A stretch of 64,000 bases of DNA. Origin: Ectothiorhodospiraceae bacterium. GTDB taxonomy: Bacteria; Pseudomonadota; Gammaproteobacteria; Nitrococcales; Halorhodospiraceae. Where the stretch lies: NCBI GenBank assembly GCA_003552625.1, contig PUNM01000131.1, positions 1 through 64,000 on the forward strand, read 5' to 3'. Below are positions 20,445 through 29,856 of the stretch, piece by piece (the stretch's first letter is position 1; each line of letters starts with the position of its first letter). The notes below the pieces were generated by a model, which saw only the letters and a program-made list of their open reading frames with translations, was not told where the DNA came from and made no database searches. The translations under genes and the position numbers were made by a program.

Positions 20445-20747
20445 TCAGACCATGGCGTCGATTTCACCGCCAGCATCCATATCATCAACACCGCCGTCGG
20501 CGTCATAGCTGGCCGCGCCTGCATCGTCCGCGAAGGACTCGGTGCTGGTCCCAGCCTCATCACCGCCAACCGCGGCAGAGAGATCCACGGTATCCGCTCC
20601 GCCGCCGCCGGCTTCGCCGCCGAACTCGGAGCCACCCACGCTCTCCATCTCTTCGCCCTCGAACGGGTCGTCTCCACCCGAGCCAGCGGACGGCGGCGGC
20701 ATGTTCGGGGCCCCGGCCCCACCGCCAATTCCTCCAACTGCAGACAT
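20445..20747 (-). CDS. Acidic Gly-rich small protein, no Lys/Arg
   Basis: 100-residue low-complexity protein of unknown function. By my count it has about 26 Gly and 22 Asp+Glu, with no Lys, Arg, His, Cys, Trp or Gln. AGGAGG lies four bases before the ATG, one of the strongest ribosome-binding sites in the window, and a hairpin-plus-T terminator follows, so it is probably an independently expressed real gene. There is no signal peptide or membrane segment. It could be an intrinsically disordered, halophile-type acidic protein. The start MSAVGGIGGGAG is not one I recognise. Confidence 0.7.
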   Translation of the reverse strand: MSAVGGIGGGAGAPNMPPPSAGSGGDDPFEGEEMESVGGSEFGGEAGGGGADTVDLSAAVGGDEAGTSTESFADDAGAASYDADGGVDDMDAGGEIDAMV

Positions 20748-20846
20748 ACTACCTCCTGCGCTTCAACCTATGTGGCCGGGCTCTCTCTTTACCGATCCGG
20801 CTCATCCTTGCCGGTGGCGGCAAACCTTCGCCGCGGGACCACCGGT

Positions 20847-20874
20847 GCGCGACCGCGTCGCGCCGCGGTCGCGC
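20847..20874. terminator. 11-bp perfect inverted repeat, possible terminator
   Basis: Arms GCGCGACCGCG and CGCGGTCGCGC flank a 6-base loop in the 235-base gap between the membrane-protein stop (20983) and the acidic-protein start (20747). It is GC-rich without a T-run, so termination is plausible but unproven. The rest of this gap shows only the ribosome-binding site of the downstream gene. Confidence 0.45.
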
Positions 20875-20982
20875 CCAGAGACACCCGGGCTTACAGACTA
20901 GAGATGCAACCGCCGTGCCGGCTTGTTGCCGATCTCTTGCCCTTTCCCCGGTTATCGTCATGCTCGCACTGGACTGAACCCT

Positions 20983-22212
20983 CTACATCGACGATTTTGC
21001 CACTGATTGCCCACTGGCGGCATCCGCAAGCGCACGGAAGTGCTTCTGATTGAGTCGTACCGCCAGCCACAGGGTTGCGAATTGCACGATCAGCGCCACC
21101 GCTGTGATCACCCAGTAGGCCGGGCCGTAGGCCTCGACCACACCGTGCTGGACCAGCCCGACGTTGACAAAGAAATGGAGCATCACGGCCAGAGCGACCC
21201 CAGGGCAGACCAGCGTATAGGAGCCCGGGGACCGCTCTTGACCGAAGACGAAACGGCGGAAGTAGCCAAAGCGCCGCAGAACCACATACCCGAGTAGCAG
21301 GAAGGCAACCTGCGCGGCGAGAAAGTACGTCAGCACGCCCAGGGCCTGGACGCCACCGGCTTCTGCGCCGAAATGCGCCTCGATGCCGTGCGTCTGCCGT
21401 ACCAGGGTGATACCGATGATGGTAAGAATCGGTACCACAATCCACAGACTGGGCGCGCTTACCGGATTGGCCTGCTGCTCAAGCATCGCCCGGACACCGA
21501 GGACCAGCATGACCCCGCCGGTAACCATGGCAGCCACCAGAAAGAAGCTTGACAGAACAAGACTGAAGCCGACGGTGGCCGGCTCCTCACTCATGCTCGC
21601 CGGGGCAGCAAGCCCCACGGCCACCATCGACAACGCAAATGCTGGAAGCATTTGAGCGAGGCTATTATCGGAAGCGCAGTCACAGGCCGTCTCGGTAAGC
21701 GCCCGCCCCCAGAAATCCCCGAGCATGCGCAGCGCCCAACCGCCGACCAGGACAAAGGCCACCATGGCGACCGGGAAGAGCCACTCGACGACCGACCAAA
21801 GCCCCGGCATGAATACCATGCCCAGCACAAAACCGACGTTGATGCTCATTGCGACGGTCAATGGCGCGGCCAGGCGCTGGACCTCGGTCTTGGTCCCCCG
21901 CATGTTCTGCAAGTAAGCATCGGTCCCCAGGAACCGGCGGTACTCGCGGATGTTCCAGAACAACAGGCGCAGATGCAGAACAGCCATGGCCAGGATACCG
22001 GCCCAAGCTCCGATAATGGCGACCTGAAGCGGCCACGCCCCCTGCCCGAAGGCGGCAACGATGTCCTCGAAGACCGGGACGGGACCGTCGGTGGGCACCC
22101 AGAACATCAGCCACATGAAAAACGAGACCGTCAGCCCACCGGCGCCAAGAGCCGCCAGCCAATAGAGCGGAGAGTAGTTATTACCCAGATCCCGCGGCAT
22201 CCGATGAAACAT
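20983..22212 (-). CDS. Ten-span membrane protein of unknown function (SLAC1/TDT-like layout)
   Basis: 409-residue inner-membrane protein with about ten hydrophobic helices. The ATG at 22212 was chosen for GGGAGG seven bases upstream; an in-frame ATG at 22242 lacks a good site. The N-terminus NNYSPLYWLAALGAGG and its layout recall tellurite-resistance/SLAC1 anion channels and a family labelled TsoY in databases, but I cannot confirm either. Cysteines occur in TACDCASDN between helices 4 and 5. The upstream 22240-22275 region is AT-rich compared with its surroundings and probably holds its promoter, divergent from fabI. Confidence 0.75.
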   Translation of the reverse strand: MFHRMPRDLGNNYSPLYWLAALGAGGLTVSFFMWLMFWVPTDGPVPVFEDIVAAFGQGAWPLQVAIIGAWAGILAMAVLHLRLLFWNIREYRRFLGTDAYLQNMRGTKTEVQRLAAPLTVAMSINVGFVLGMVFMPGLWSVVEWLFPVAMVAFVLVGGWALRMLGDFWGRALTETACDCASDNSLAQMLPAFALSMVAVGLAAPASMSEEPATVGFSLVLSSFFLVAAMVTGGVMLVLGVRAMLEQQANPVSAPSLWIVVPILTIIGITLVRQTHGIEAHFGAEAGGVQALGVLTYFLAAQVAFLLLGYVVLRRFGYFRRFVFGQERSPGSYTLVCPGVALAVMLHFFVNVGLVQHGVVEAYGPAYWVITAVALIVQFATLWLAVRLNQKHFRALADAASGQSVAKSSM

Positions 22213-22358
22213 GGCAAACCTCCCTTCTGCGATACCAATCACATTATTTGCATGTAATTGTATTCATAGAAGGGAATCCGTAGTCAAACGAGGGAGCAGT
22301 CGCCTGCTACTAAACCAACGACCTCAAACCACCCAGCAGCGGCTGCCCCCGCCCGGCG

Positions 22359-22367
22359 TGTTATGAT
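22359..22367 (+). promoter_or_regulatory. Extended -10 promoter of fabI
   Basis: TGTTATGAT contains the TGn extension and a good -10 box (TATGAT, 22362-22367). The -35 region is poor (GCGGCT at about 17-18 bases), as expected for extended -10 promoters. Transcription would start near 22374, giving a leader of about 80 bases. Confidence 0.5.
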
Positions 22368-22454
22368 TCGGCCGTTTTCTGCCAGCCGCGCTTCGCGGCA
22401 TCGCTTTCAACCCAACGCCGAGCAAGCGTCCACAATCGTCGCCGGAGAGCAGCT

Positions 22455-23246
22455 ATGGGATTTTTGAAAGACAAGCGCATCCTTATCGTTGGCGTTGCCA
22501 GCGACCGCTCCATTGCCTGGGGCCTCGCCGAGGCGATGCACAAGCAGGGTGCCGAGCTCGCCTTCACCTACCAGAACGACAAGCTAAAGGATCGCGTCAC
22601 CAAGCTGGCGCAGTCGGTGGGCAGTGACCTGGTCTACCCCTGTGACGTCAGCTCCGATGCGGAGATCGAATCGGTCTTCAAGGAGCTTGGCAAGCACTGG
22701 AGCGATGGGATCGACGGCATAGTTCACGCAGTCGCTTTCGCACCGCGCGAGGAACTGGCCGGGTCGTTCGTGGACAACACCACGCGGGAGGGCTTCCGGA
22801 CCGCCCACGAGATCTCCGCTTACAGTTTCGTCGCACTGGCCCATTACGGCCGCGAGATGCTGCGCAGCCGCCAGGGCGCCCTGCTCACGCTAACCTACCT
22901 CGGCGGCGAGCGGGCCCTGCCCAACTACAACGTCATGGGGGCTGCCAAGGCGAGCCTGGAGTCCACCACCCGCTACATGGCCGCCGATCTGGGCCCGGAG
23001 GGGATTCGGGTCAACGCCATCTCCGCCGGCCCGATCCGCACCCTGGCTGCCGCCGGAATCGGCAGCTTCAAGCAGATGATGAGCTTCAACGAGAAGGCCT
23101 CACCGCTGCGCAAGAACGTCTCCATCGAGGAGGTGGGCAACGCCGGCGCGTTCCTGTGCTCGGACCTGGCCTCCGGGATCAGCGGAGAGATCCTTCACGT
23201 GGATGCCGGATTCCACTGCGTGGCGCTCTCCGGGGCCGAGCTCTAG
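22455..23246 (+). CDS. fabI: Enoyl-ACP reductase (NADH)
   Basis: Last reductive step of each fatty-acid elongation cycle; 263 residues. The FabI-type nucleotide motif [21 protein letters not shown], the YxxxxxxK active site in [13 protein letters not shown] and the [14 protein letters not shown] substrate-loop segment are all present. The start is [16 protein letters not shown], typical of the family. It is monocistronic: divergent from a membrane protein and convergent with lldP across a strong hairpin. FabI is the triclosan target. Confidence 0.98.
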   Translation: MGFLKDKRILIVGVASDRSIAWGLAEAMHKQGAELAFTYQNDKLKDRVTKLAQSVGSDLVYPCDVSSDAEIESVFKELGKHWSDGIDGIVHAVAFAPREELAGSFVDNTTREGFRTAHEISAYSFVALAHYGREMLRSRQGALLTLTYLGGERALPNYNVMGAAKASLESTTRYMAADLGPEGIRVNAISAGPIRTLAAAGIGSFKQMMSFNEKASPLRKNVSIEEVGNAGAFLCSDLASGISGEILHVDAGFHCVALSGAEL

Positions 23247-23261
23247 CGCTCGACCCCGGAG

Positions 23262-23295
23262 CGCAGGCTCACCCGATCAGCCGGGTGAGCCTGCG
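23262..23295. terminator. Hairpin terminating fabI and lldP
   Basis: Perfect 14-bp stem (arms CGCAGGCTCACCCG and CGGGTGAGCCTGCG) around a 6-base loop. Its right half overlaps the last codons and stop of the convergent lldP gene. No T-run follows in either direction, so efficiency is uncertain. Confidence 0.6.
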
Positions 23296-25130
23296 TCACC
23301 CTGCCGGCCCTTGCGCCCGCGGTTGAAGTACATAAAGGTCAGGAATAGCACTGCCCAACCGATAGCCGCCAGATACCACGGATTCGCCCCACCGGCGATG
23401 ATCGCCATCCCCAGAAGGCCCGCGCCGACGACGTAGTAAGTCATCGGGATCAAAGTCTTGCGGATGATATCGCCCTCACGGCCGAGAAGCCCCACAGTGG
23501 CCGAGGCAGCAACCACGTTGTGCACGGTGATCATGTTGCCGCCGGCGCCACCCACGGCCTGCAGCGCGACCACCATCGACGCCCCGAAGGAGCCCAGACC
23601 AATCTGCTCGGCGGTGGAGATCTGGAAGAAGGCGAACATCATGTTGCTCACCGTGTTACTCCCCGCCAGGAAGGCACCGAGGGCGCCGATCAGCGGCGCG
23701 AAGAGCGGCCACAAGCCGCCGGCCACGGTCGCCATGCCCTGGGCCAGCACTTCCGGCATGCTCGCCACGGAGGCGACACCGCCGATGGAGACCCCCTCGG
23801 CCAGCCGCTCTTGGATCGCGACCACGTCATCGAGCCCACCAGGTGCCGAATTGATGAAGACCTGAACCATCGGCACCGCGAAGATCAGGGCCACACTCGC
23901 TGCAAGGATGGTCTTTCCGGACGTTTTCCACGCCTGGAGGTAGTTACCACTCTCCCACATGCGGTGAAGGAAGTAGGTGATCACCGAGGTGACCAGCAGC
24001 ACGAAACCGGGCAGATAGAGCGGCTGGGACGAAGTGTCGATCCCCGAGCCAAAGATGTCCGTCCAGCTCAGCGTCACCGACTGCAGGGCATCGACCACCG
24101 GATCAACGGTCCGGGTAAGCACCAGCAGCAGCGCTACGACGACATAAGGCGCCCAAGCCTGCATCTGGGCAAGCTTCACACCGCCGCTGCGCTCTGGCTC
24201 CACGGCATCCTGCAGGCGGCTGATCCACTCCGGCTCCCAGTCACGCCGTGGTTCGAACTCAAACGTGTCCTTGGGCAGCAGGAAGCCACGACGCGCCGCC
24301 GGGACAACGATGGCAAGCCCGATCAGGCCGCCCACCAACGCCGGGAACTCGGGCCCCAACAGAGCGGCGACGGCAAAGTACGGAACCACGAAGGCAACGC
24401 CGGCGAACAGCGCAAAGGGCCAGGCCCGCATTCCCTCGCGGAACGACCGATTCGCGCCAAAGAAGCGGGTGAGCATGCCGACCATGATCAGCGGCACAAG
24501 CAGGCCGAGGATAGCGTGGACCATGGCCGTGTACATGCCGATGTCGTGCAGGTACTCCGCATAGGTGACACCGGCTGCCTCCACCATTCGGTTGGTGACG
24601 CTCTGATCGGCTATGCCGGCATCGACACCGACGATGATCGGCGTCCCCACGGCCCCGAAAGAGACCGGAGTCGATTGAATGATCAGCGCCGTCACCACCG
24701 CCGCCATGGCCGGGAAACCGAGGGCTACCAGCAGCGGGGCAGCGATCGCGGCGGGCGTCCCGAAGCCGGAGGCGCCCTCAATGAGACAGCCGAAGAGCCA
24801 GGCAATAATGATCGCCTGAACCCGGCGATCCGGAGAGATCCCACTGAATCCCTCGCGGATCGTCGCGATCGCCCCGCTCTCGCGCAGCGTATAGAGCAGC
24901 AGGATCGCTCCGAAGACGATGAAGAGGATATTCAGCGCGGTCACAATGCCATGTACCGAGGCACCGGCAACCACGTTGAAATCGGTTCCCCAGAAGCCGA
25001 GGGCCACCACGACAGCCACCGCGTAGGCCAGCGGCATGGCCCACTTGGCGGGCCAGCGGAGCACCACCAGGAACACAAACACTGTCACCAGCGGCAACAG
25101 CGCGAGCAGGAACAGCAAGGCCAGGTTCAT
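23277..25130 (-). CDS. lldP: L-lactate permease family transporter
   Basis: LctP-family proton/lactate symporter, 617 residues, with about 12-14 membrane helices. Family features include [36 protein letters not shown] and [25 protein letters not shown]. It lies 84 bases downstream of lutC on the same strand, so it probably forms one operon with lutABC for uptake and oxidation of lactate. Glycolate uptake is an alternative substrate in this family. Confidence 0.92.
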   Translation of the reverse strand: MNLALLFLLALLPLVTVFVFLVVLRWPAKWAMPLAYAVAVVVALGFWGTDFNVVAGASVHGIVTALNILFIVFGAILLLYTLRESGAIATIREGFSGISPDRRVQAIIIAWLFGCLIEGASGFGTPAAIAAPLLVALGFPAMAAVVTALIIQSTPVSFGAVGTPIIVGVDAGIADQSVTNRMVEAAGVTYAEYLHDIGMYTAMVHAILGLLVPLIMVGMLTRFFGANRSFREGMRAWPFALFAGVAFVVPYFAVAALLGPEFPALVGGLIGLAIVVPAARRGFLLPKDTFEFEPRRDWEPEWISRLQDAVEPERSGGVKLAQMQAWAPYVVVALLLVLTRTVDPVVDALQSVTLSWTDIFGSGIDTSSQPLYLPGFVLLVTSVITYFLHRMWESGNYLQAWKTSGKTILAASVALIFAVPMVQVFINSAPGGLDDVVAIQERLAEGVSIGGVASVASMPEVLAQGMATVAGGLWPLFAPLIGALGAFLAGSNTVSNMMFAFFQISTAEQIGLGSFGASMVVALQAVGGAGGNMITVHNVVAASATVGLLGREGDIIRKTLIPMTYYVVGAGLLGMAIIAGGANPWYLAAIGWAVLFLTFMYFNRGRKGRQGDAGSPG

Positions 25131-25214
25131 CGCGTCTCCTCCCGATTTTTGTTGTATCGCGTTCGCCTGCGGACCTTCTGGTCGTTATCGTCTCTCTCTT
25201 GTTATATCTACCGC

Positions 25215-25766
25215 TTACGCGTCTGCCTTCTCCGTATCGAGTCCGTTACCGCCAATGAGTAGCACATGCACAGCGCGAGGTCCGTGCGCCCCCAGCTGCA
25301 GGGTCTGCTCAACATCCGCCGTTCGCGAAGGGCCAGTGATCCAGTTCACCGCCCGTGGAAGAGGGCCAGCAGCGAGCATGCGCTCCCATGCCGCCTCCGG
25401 GGTCGGGACCAGGCGGGCCACCTCAAGCAGCACCACGTGGTGTTCCGGCAGGAAATTCAGTGTGACGGGATGATCGGCTCCTGAGCGCAACACCAGGGTC
25501 CCGGTCTCCGCGATGGCTGAATCAGCTTCACTGACCCCGACCCGCTCGGCACCACTACTGCCGCCAAAGCGGTACGCCGTCGCTGCCTCACCCCAGGGTA
25601 GGTCGGCGAGTGCCGGCGCCACGGCCACCGTGGCACCGCCAAGCGAAGCGCAGTACGCCTCGACGGCTTCCGGCACACGTCCCCGGGATTCGACGCACTG
25701 CCACGAACCGGCTACCGCCTCCCACCGTGCAAGAAATGCCGTGACTGTGGCCTGCGCCGGGTTCAC
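25215..25766 (-). CDS. lutC: Lactate utilization protein C
   Basis: DUF162/LUD-domain protein, 183 residues, third component of the LutABC L-lactate oxidation complex. It starts at GTG 25766, forming a GTGA overlap with the lutB stop, with GGGGAG upstream. Family signature: ADSAIAETGTLVLRSGADHPVTLNFLPEHHVVLL and TGPSRTADVEQTLQLGAHGPR. In-frame codons further upstream overlap lutB and were rejected. Confidence 0.93.
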   Translation of the reverse strand: MNPAQATVTAFLARWEAVAGSWQCVESRGRVPEAVEAYCASLGGATVAVAPALADLPWGEAATAYRFGGSSGAERVGVSEADSAIAETGTLVLRSGADHPVTLNFLPEHHVVLLEVARLVPTPEAAWERMLAAGPLPRAVNWITGPSRTADVEQTLQLGAHGPRAVHVLLIGGNGLDTEKADA

Positions 25767-27190
25767 GGCCGCTCCCCACGCTGCCAGCGGGCGATGAAGG
25801 TTCCACCGCGCGTGGGGGTTGGCAGATCCCGCGCCGCGACCCAGCCTCCGGCCCCCGGTAAGCGGCGTACACGTCCCCGGGTCCCTCCAGCCCACCCAAG
25901 TAGGCGAGCACCGAGCGAGGAAAGCGGGCGATAAAGCCACGGACGCCGGGCCACGGCCCCCCAAAGGCGGGTTCCCCAACGGTAGCGCGCGCTGACGACG
26001 CCCCCCTCGTACTGGCGCTCACGCAGACGCCGCAAGAGATCCGGAAGCGGAATCTGAACCGGGCAGACGGAACCACAGCGGCCATTCAGTGTGCACGCAC
26101 GCGGCAGATCGGGCGCCTGGTCGAGCCCGAGCATCAGGGGCGTGAGCACCGAACCCATGGGGCCCGGGTAGACCCACCCGTAGGCGTGGCCCCCGACGGT
26201 GGCGTAGACCGGACAGTGGTTCATGCACGCCCCGCAGCGGATGCAGCGCAGCATGGGGCGGAACTCCGAGTCCCGAATCGCCCGCCGACCGTTATCGACG
26301 AGGATGACGTGATACTCGGTCGGCCCCTCCCCGTCCGCCTCGGCCGCCGGCCCGGTGAAGAAGGATGTGTAGGAGGTCAGCTCCTGCCCCGTCGCACTAC
26401 GCGCGAGAACCCGCAGAAGGGTGCAGGTCTCCCGGAAGGTCGGCACCACTTTGTCGATGCCCGCGATGACTACATGAACCTTGGGCAGGCTGGCGGTCAG
26501 GTCGCCATTGCCCTCGTTGGTCACGAGCACGGTCGTACCCGTCTCGGCGACCAGGAAGTTGGCGCCGGTGATGCCCACGTCCGCCTGCAAATAGCGCTCC
26601 CGCAGCACGCTCCGGGCCTCATTGACCAGCTCCGCCACTTCGCCGCGCGGGGGGGTACCGTGATGCTGGGCGAAAAGGGCGCTGATCTGCTCGCGGGTCT
26701 TGTGGACCGCCGGCGCGATAATGTGGCTTGGCGCCTCCCCGGCCAGTTGGATGATGTACTCGCCGAGGTCGGTCTCGGTCACCTCAAGCCCGGCACCCTC
26801 GAGCGCCTGATTAAGGCCGACTTCCTCGCCGACCATCGACTTGCCTTTGGTCACCCGGCGGGCCTCCCGGCTGCGACAGATCTCTAGGACCGCCTGCCGG
26901 GCAGCCTGAGCATCCACAGCGTGGTGGACGTACCCCCCCCGGGCGGTTACATGGCTCTCGAAACGCTGGAGGTGATCCTCCATGCGCTCCAGGGCGCCGT
27001 CCTTAATCTGCGCGGCCGCCGCGGTCAAAGCCTCGAAGTCGGGACGTCCCGCGACGGCGTGTGCCCGCTTGGCGACGAACCCGTCCCGTGCCCGATCCAG
27101 CGCCTGGCGCAGATGCTCATCCTGCAACGCCTCACGGGCCTGAAGCCGGAAACGACGGGGGTGGGCGGCTGTGGCGTTCGGCGCCGTCAA
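25763..27190 (-). CDS. lutB: Lactate utilization iron-sulfur protein B
   Basis: 475-residue protein with an N-terminal LUD domain and a C-terminal ferredoxin-like part, acting with LutA and LutC in NAD-independent lactate oxidation. The first 4Fe-4S site is complete (CIRCGACMNHCP). The second reads CTLNGRCGSVCP: where many relatives have LCGAC there is LNGRC, so one usual ligand is Asn while another Cys lies two residues before. It overlaps lutA and lutC by four bases each. The C-terminus is Arg/Gly rich. Confidence 0.93.
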   Translation of the reverse strand: MTAPNATAAHPRRFRLQAREALQDEHLRQALDRARDGFVAKRAHAVAGRPDFEALTAAAAQIKDGALERMEDHLQRFESHVTARGGYVHHAVDAQAARQAVLEICRSREARRVTKGKSMVGEEVGLNQALEGAGLEVTETDLGEYIIQLAGEAPSHIIAPAVHKTREQISALFAQHHGTPPRGEVAELVNEARSVLRERYLQADVGITGANFLVAETGTTVLVTNEGNGDLTASLPKVHVVIAGIDKVVPTFRETCTLLRVLARSATGQELTSYTSFFTGPAAEADGEGPTEYHVILVDNGRRAIRDSEFRPMLRCIRCGACMNHCPVYATVGGHAYGWVYPGPMGSVLTPLMLGLDQAPDLPRACTLNGRCGSVCPVQIPLPDLLRRLRERQYEGGVVSARYRWGTRLWGAVARRPWLYRPLSSLGARLLGWAGGTRGRVRRLPGAGGWVAARDLPTPTRGGTFIARWQRGERP

Positions 27191-27966
27191 ACCGCGGTCT
27201 CCTCCAGCGCACCGGCGAGTCCGACACCTTGCGCACGTCCGGCCAACACCTCCGCGACGTGAAAGACCCGCAGCGGCTCACCTCGCCGGCGAAGCCGACC
27301 GGCAATATTCATCAGGCAACCGAGATCTCCGCCAAGCACGGTATCCGCACCGGTGGCGAGAATACTCGCCACCTTGTCATCCACCATACGCGCTGAAATC
27401 TCGGGATAGCTGACGCAGAAGGTTCCGCCAAACCCGCAGCAGACATCACGCGCTTCCATGTCGCGCAACTCCAGCCCCTGTACCTGGCCAAGCAGCCGAC
27501 GGGGTTGTTCGCGGATACCGAGTTCCCGAAGACCGGAGCAGCTGTCGTGATAGGTGGCGATTCCTGGATAGGCGGGGTTGAGGCCCTCAGGAGGGGCCAC
27601 TTCATCCAGGAAACGGGTCAATTCCCAGGTCCGTCGGGCCAATGAGCGCGCCCGCTCCCACCACTCCGGATCGTCGCTCAGCAGCAGCGGGTAGTGCCGG
27701 GCTAGGATTGAAAGACACGATCCGGAGGGTCCGACGACGTAATCGAAAGACTCGAAGCTGCGAATCACCTCCCGGGCCACAGCGGCGGCCTGTTGCCGGT
27801 CGCCGGCGCTGCTCGCAGGCTGTCCACAGCAGGTTTGATGCGCAGGCACCTCGACCCGGCACCCAGCAGCCTCGAGAAGCTGCACCGTCGCGAAGCCGAC
27901 CTCCGGCCGGATTACGTCGACAAGGCAGGTTACAAAAAGCCCGACCTGCGGCTTCGTCGATACCAT
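27187..27966 (-). CDS. lutA: Lactate utilization protein A (CCG-domain)
   Basis: First gene of lutABC-lldP; 259 residues. Two CCG cysteine-rich modules are visible: the N-terminal half with QTCCGQPASSAG and the C-terminal half with HDSCSGLRELG and DVCCGFGGTFCV. These bind Fe-S clusters and probably pass electrons to quinone, as in heterodisulfide reductase and GlpC. It overlaps lutB by four bases. No GntR-type regulator (LldR/LutR) is adjacent in the window. Confidence 0.94.
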   Translation of the reverse strand: MVSTKPQVGLFVTCLVDVIRPEVGFATVQLLEAAGCRVEVPAHQTCCGQPASSAGDRQQAAAVAREVIRSFESFDYVVGPSGSCLSILARHYPLLLSDDPEWWERARSLARRTWELTRFLDEVAPPEGLNPAYPGIATYHDSCSGLRELGIREQPRRLLGQVQGLELRDMEARDVCCGFGGTFCVSYPEISARMVDDKVASILATGADTVLGGDLGCLMNIAGRLRRRGEPLRVFHVAEVLAGRAQGVGLAGALEETAV

Positions 27967-28059
27967 TCCGGGCCCTCCCGTCGCTCTCGCCGGCCACCAC
28001 GCCCGGTCGTCTCCACGGTAGCGGCCGCGCCTCGGGGAGCAGTATGGCAGAAAGTCGCG

Positions 28060-29634
28060 CTAGAGCCGATCCCTGGCGATCTCGATATCCGCGTCGGCGC
28101 GCAGGGCCCGGATCAGGCTCCGCAGTTCCGTCTCGCCGGCCATCCCTCGCAGCTGTTGAAGCAGTTGCTGGCGCTCTTGGGCTGAGAGGCCATCCGGATC
28201 ACCCGTCTGAACCTGGTCCAGGCGCAACAGGGCCACGGCGCCGTCGTCCAGTTCCGCCACCGCGTAATCGCCCTCATCGCTCAGCCCGAAGGCGCTGCGC
28301 AACACCGCTACAGGATGACCTCGATCATCCCGCTGGATCCCGGAGACCTCCCGAAGCTCCACGTCCAGGTCCTCGGCGACCTCCTCGAGGGAACGCTCGT
28401 CCCGCAACGCAGCGAGAAGCTCGTCCGCGCGCTCCCGGGCTAACTCCCCGGCGCGCTGAATGCGCAGTTCCTCACGGATCGAGTCAGCAACTTCCTCCAG
28501 CGGCTTCGGCTGCGCCTCGCGGTGCTCGGCCAGTCGAACCACGAGGTAGCGGTCGTCGTCCGGTTCGATCAAGTCGCTGTTGTAGCCGTATTCGAAGACA
28601 TCCTCGCTGAAAGCTGCCTCGACCACCTCCGGATGCTCACCGATCCCGGGACCACCGTCGCGGTCGATCCAGTCACTGGTCTGTACTTGCAGCCCGAAAT
28701 GGTCGGCAGCAGGCTGCAGGCTATCCGGCTGCTCGAAGGCTATATTGCCCAGGTCGTTCCCCCACTCGATGAACTGCTCGCCGGCCTCCTCGCGAAGCAG
28801 CGCAACCTTCAGGTCGTCACGGACCTCCTCGAACGCCGGCGCATCGTCGTCATCACCGTACTCCGAGTCATAGCGACTCTGCAGATCGTCTTCGGAAACC
28901 TCGAACTCCTCCGCCAGGTCACGCAGATGGAGCTCGACATAGTCAAGACGGACTGCCTCCGGTGCCATGTAGTCGTCGGTGTTCTCCTCGTAATGGGCTT
29001 CCACGTCAGCTTCGGAGACCTCGACCTCGTCCAGGAAGCGATCAGCCGGGATTTCCAGGTAAGCAAAGGAGCGCGTCTCATCCTGAAGCCGAACGATCCG
29101 GGCAAGCTGAGAGGGAGTCGCAGCGCTGCTGGCGAAAACCGCTTCCTGCAGCTGCTCGACCATCAAATCGCGGCGCACGAGGCGCTCATAGTCCTCCGGC
29201 GTCAGCCGGTTCCGCTGAAGCAGGGTCTGATAACGCTCCCTGGAGAAGCTACCCCCCTCCTGGAAAATCTCCTGGTTGCGAATGGTTCGAGCCACTTGGT
29301 CGTCCCCGACGCGGAGCCCTTTACGGTCCACGTACGCATAGAGGAGCGTCTCATCGATCAGCTGCTCCACTGCTTCGCGGCGCAATGCTGCCGCATCAAA
29401 GCCATCCGGCACCTCGCCGCCGAACATCTCCCGCAACCGGGCACGTTGGCGCTCCACCTGCTGCTCGACCTGAGCCCGCGGGATCTCCTCGCCGTTGACG
29501 CGGGCGACAACGGCGTCATCCGCGCCACCGCCGAAGTACTCATAACCACCCATGAAAACGAACGGAAGGGCGATGAAGCCAACGATGACCCACGCTATCC
29601 AGCCTTTGATGCCGTCGCGAATCGCTTGAAGCAT
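28060..29634 (-). CDS. ppiD: PpiD-like periplasmic folding factor lacking the parvulin domain
   Basis: Membrane-anchored SurA/PpiD-type chaperone facing the periplasm at the Sec translocon; 524 residues. It has the PpiD N-terminus (MLQAIRDGIKGWIAWVIVG, anchor helix about 13-32), the SurA-like N-domain (about 35-190) and C-terminal helical regions. E. coli PpiD is about 100 residues longer. Here the sequence runs from the segment ending LQSRYDSEYGD straight into FEEVRDDLKVALLREEAGEQF, which in E. coli follows the parvulin domain. The isomerase domain is therefore absent. The protein is strongly acidic. It is preceded by a terminator, so it has its own transcription start. Confidence 0.88.
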   Translation of the reverse strand: MLQAIRDGIKGWIAWVIVGFIALPFVFMGGYEYFGGGADDAVVARVNGEEIPRAQVEQQVERQRARLREMFGGEVPDGFDAAALRREAVEQLIDETLLYAYVDRKGLRVGDDQVARTIRNQEIFQEGGSFSRERYQTLLQRNRLTPEDYERLVRRDLMVEQLQEAVFASSAATPSQLARIVRLQDETRSFAYLEIPADRFLDEVEVSEADVEAHYEENTDDYMAPEAVRLDYVELHLRDLAEEFEVSEDDLQSRYDSEYGDDDDAPAFEEVRDDLKVALLREEAGEQFIEWGNDLGNIAFEQPDSLQPAADHFGLQVQTSDWIDRDGGPGIGEHPEVVEAAFSEDVFEYGYNSDLIEPDDDRYLVVRLAEHREAQPKPLEEVADSIREELRIQRAGELARERADELLAALRDERSLEEVAEDLDVELREVSGIQRDDRGHPVAVLRSAFGLSDEGDYAVAELDDGAVALLRLDQVQTGDPDGLSAQERQQLLQQLRGMAGETELRSLIRALRADADIEIARDRL

Positions 29635-29677
29635 GCTTGAACTCTATACGCCGAGTACCCGTGGAGGGACAGGATAC

Positions 29678-29707
29678 AAAAAAGGCGCCTCTTTGGGCGC
29701 CTTTTTT
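29678..29707. terminator. Intrinsic terminator between tRNA-Asp and ppiD
   Basis: A 12-bp stem of A6-GGCGCC and GGCGCC-T6 with loop TCTTTG gives T-runs on both strands. On the minus strand it ends the hupB-tRNA-Val-tRNA-Asp transcript. Confidence 0.88.
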
Positions 29708-29731
29708 ACAGCCTCGTGGCTGTCTTCGATT

Positions 29732-29808
29732 TGGCGGAGCGGACGGGACTCGAACCCGCGACCTCCGGCGTGACAGGCCGGCATTCTAACCAACTGAACT
29801 ACCGCTCC
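29732..29808 (-). tRNA. tRNA-Asp (GTC)
   Basis: 77 bases with encoded CCA. Acceptor stem GGAGCGG/CCGCTCC, D-arm TAGTTCAGTTGGTTAGA, anticodon loop CTGTCAC with anticodon GTC, and T-loop GGTTCGAGTCC all fold normally. Confidence 0.97.
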
Positions 29809-29856
29809 GACTTGAGAAACCGTATTTTAACTACTTTGTTGCCTTTGTCCAACCCT

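Noticed and set aside
23520-25262. 580-codon open frame on the plus strand opposite lldP
   Set aside because: It is antisense to a clear lactate permease, and the translation is rich in His/Gln/Arg repeats typical of shadow frames.
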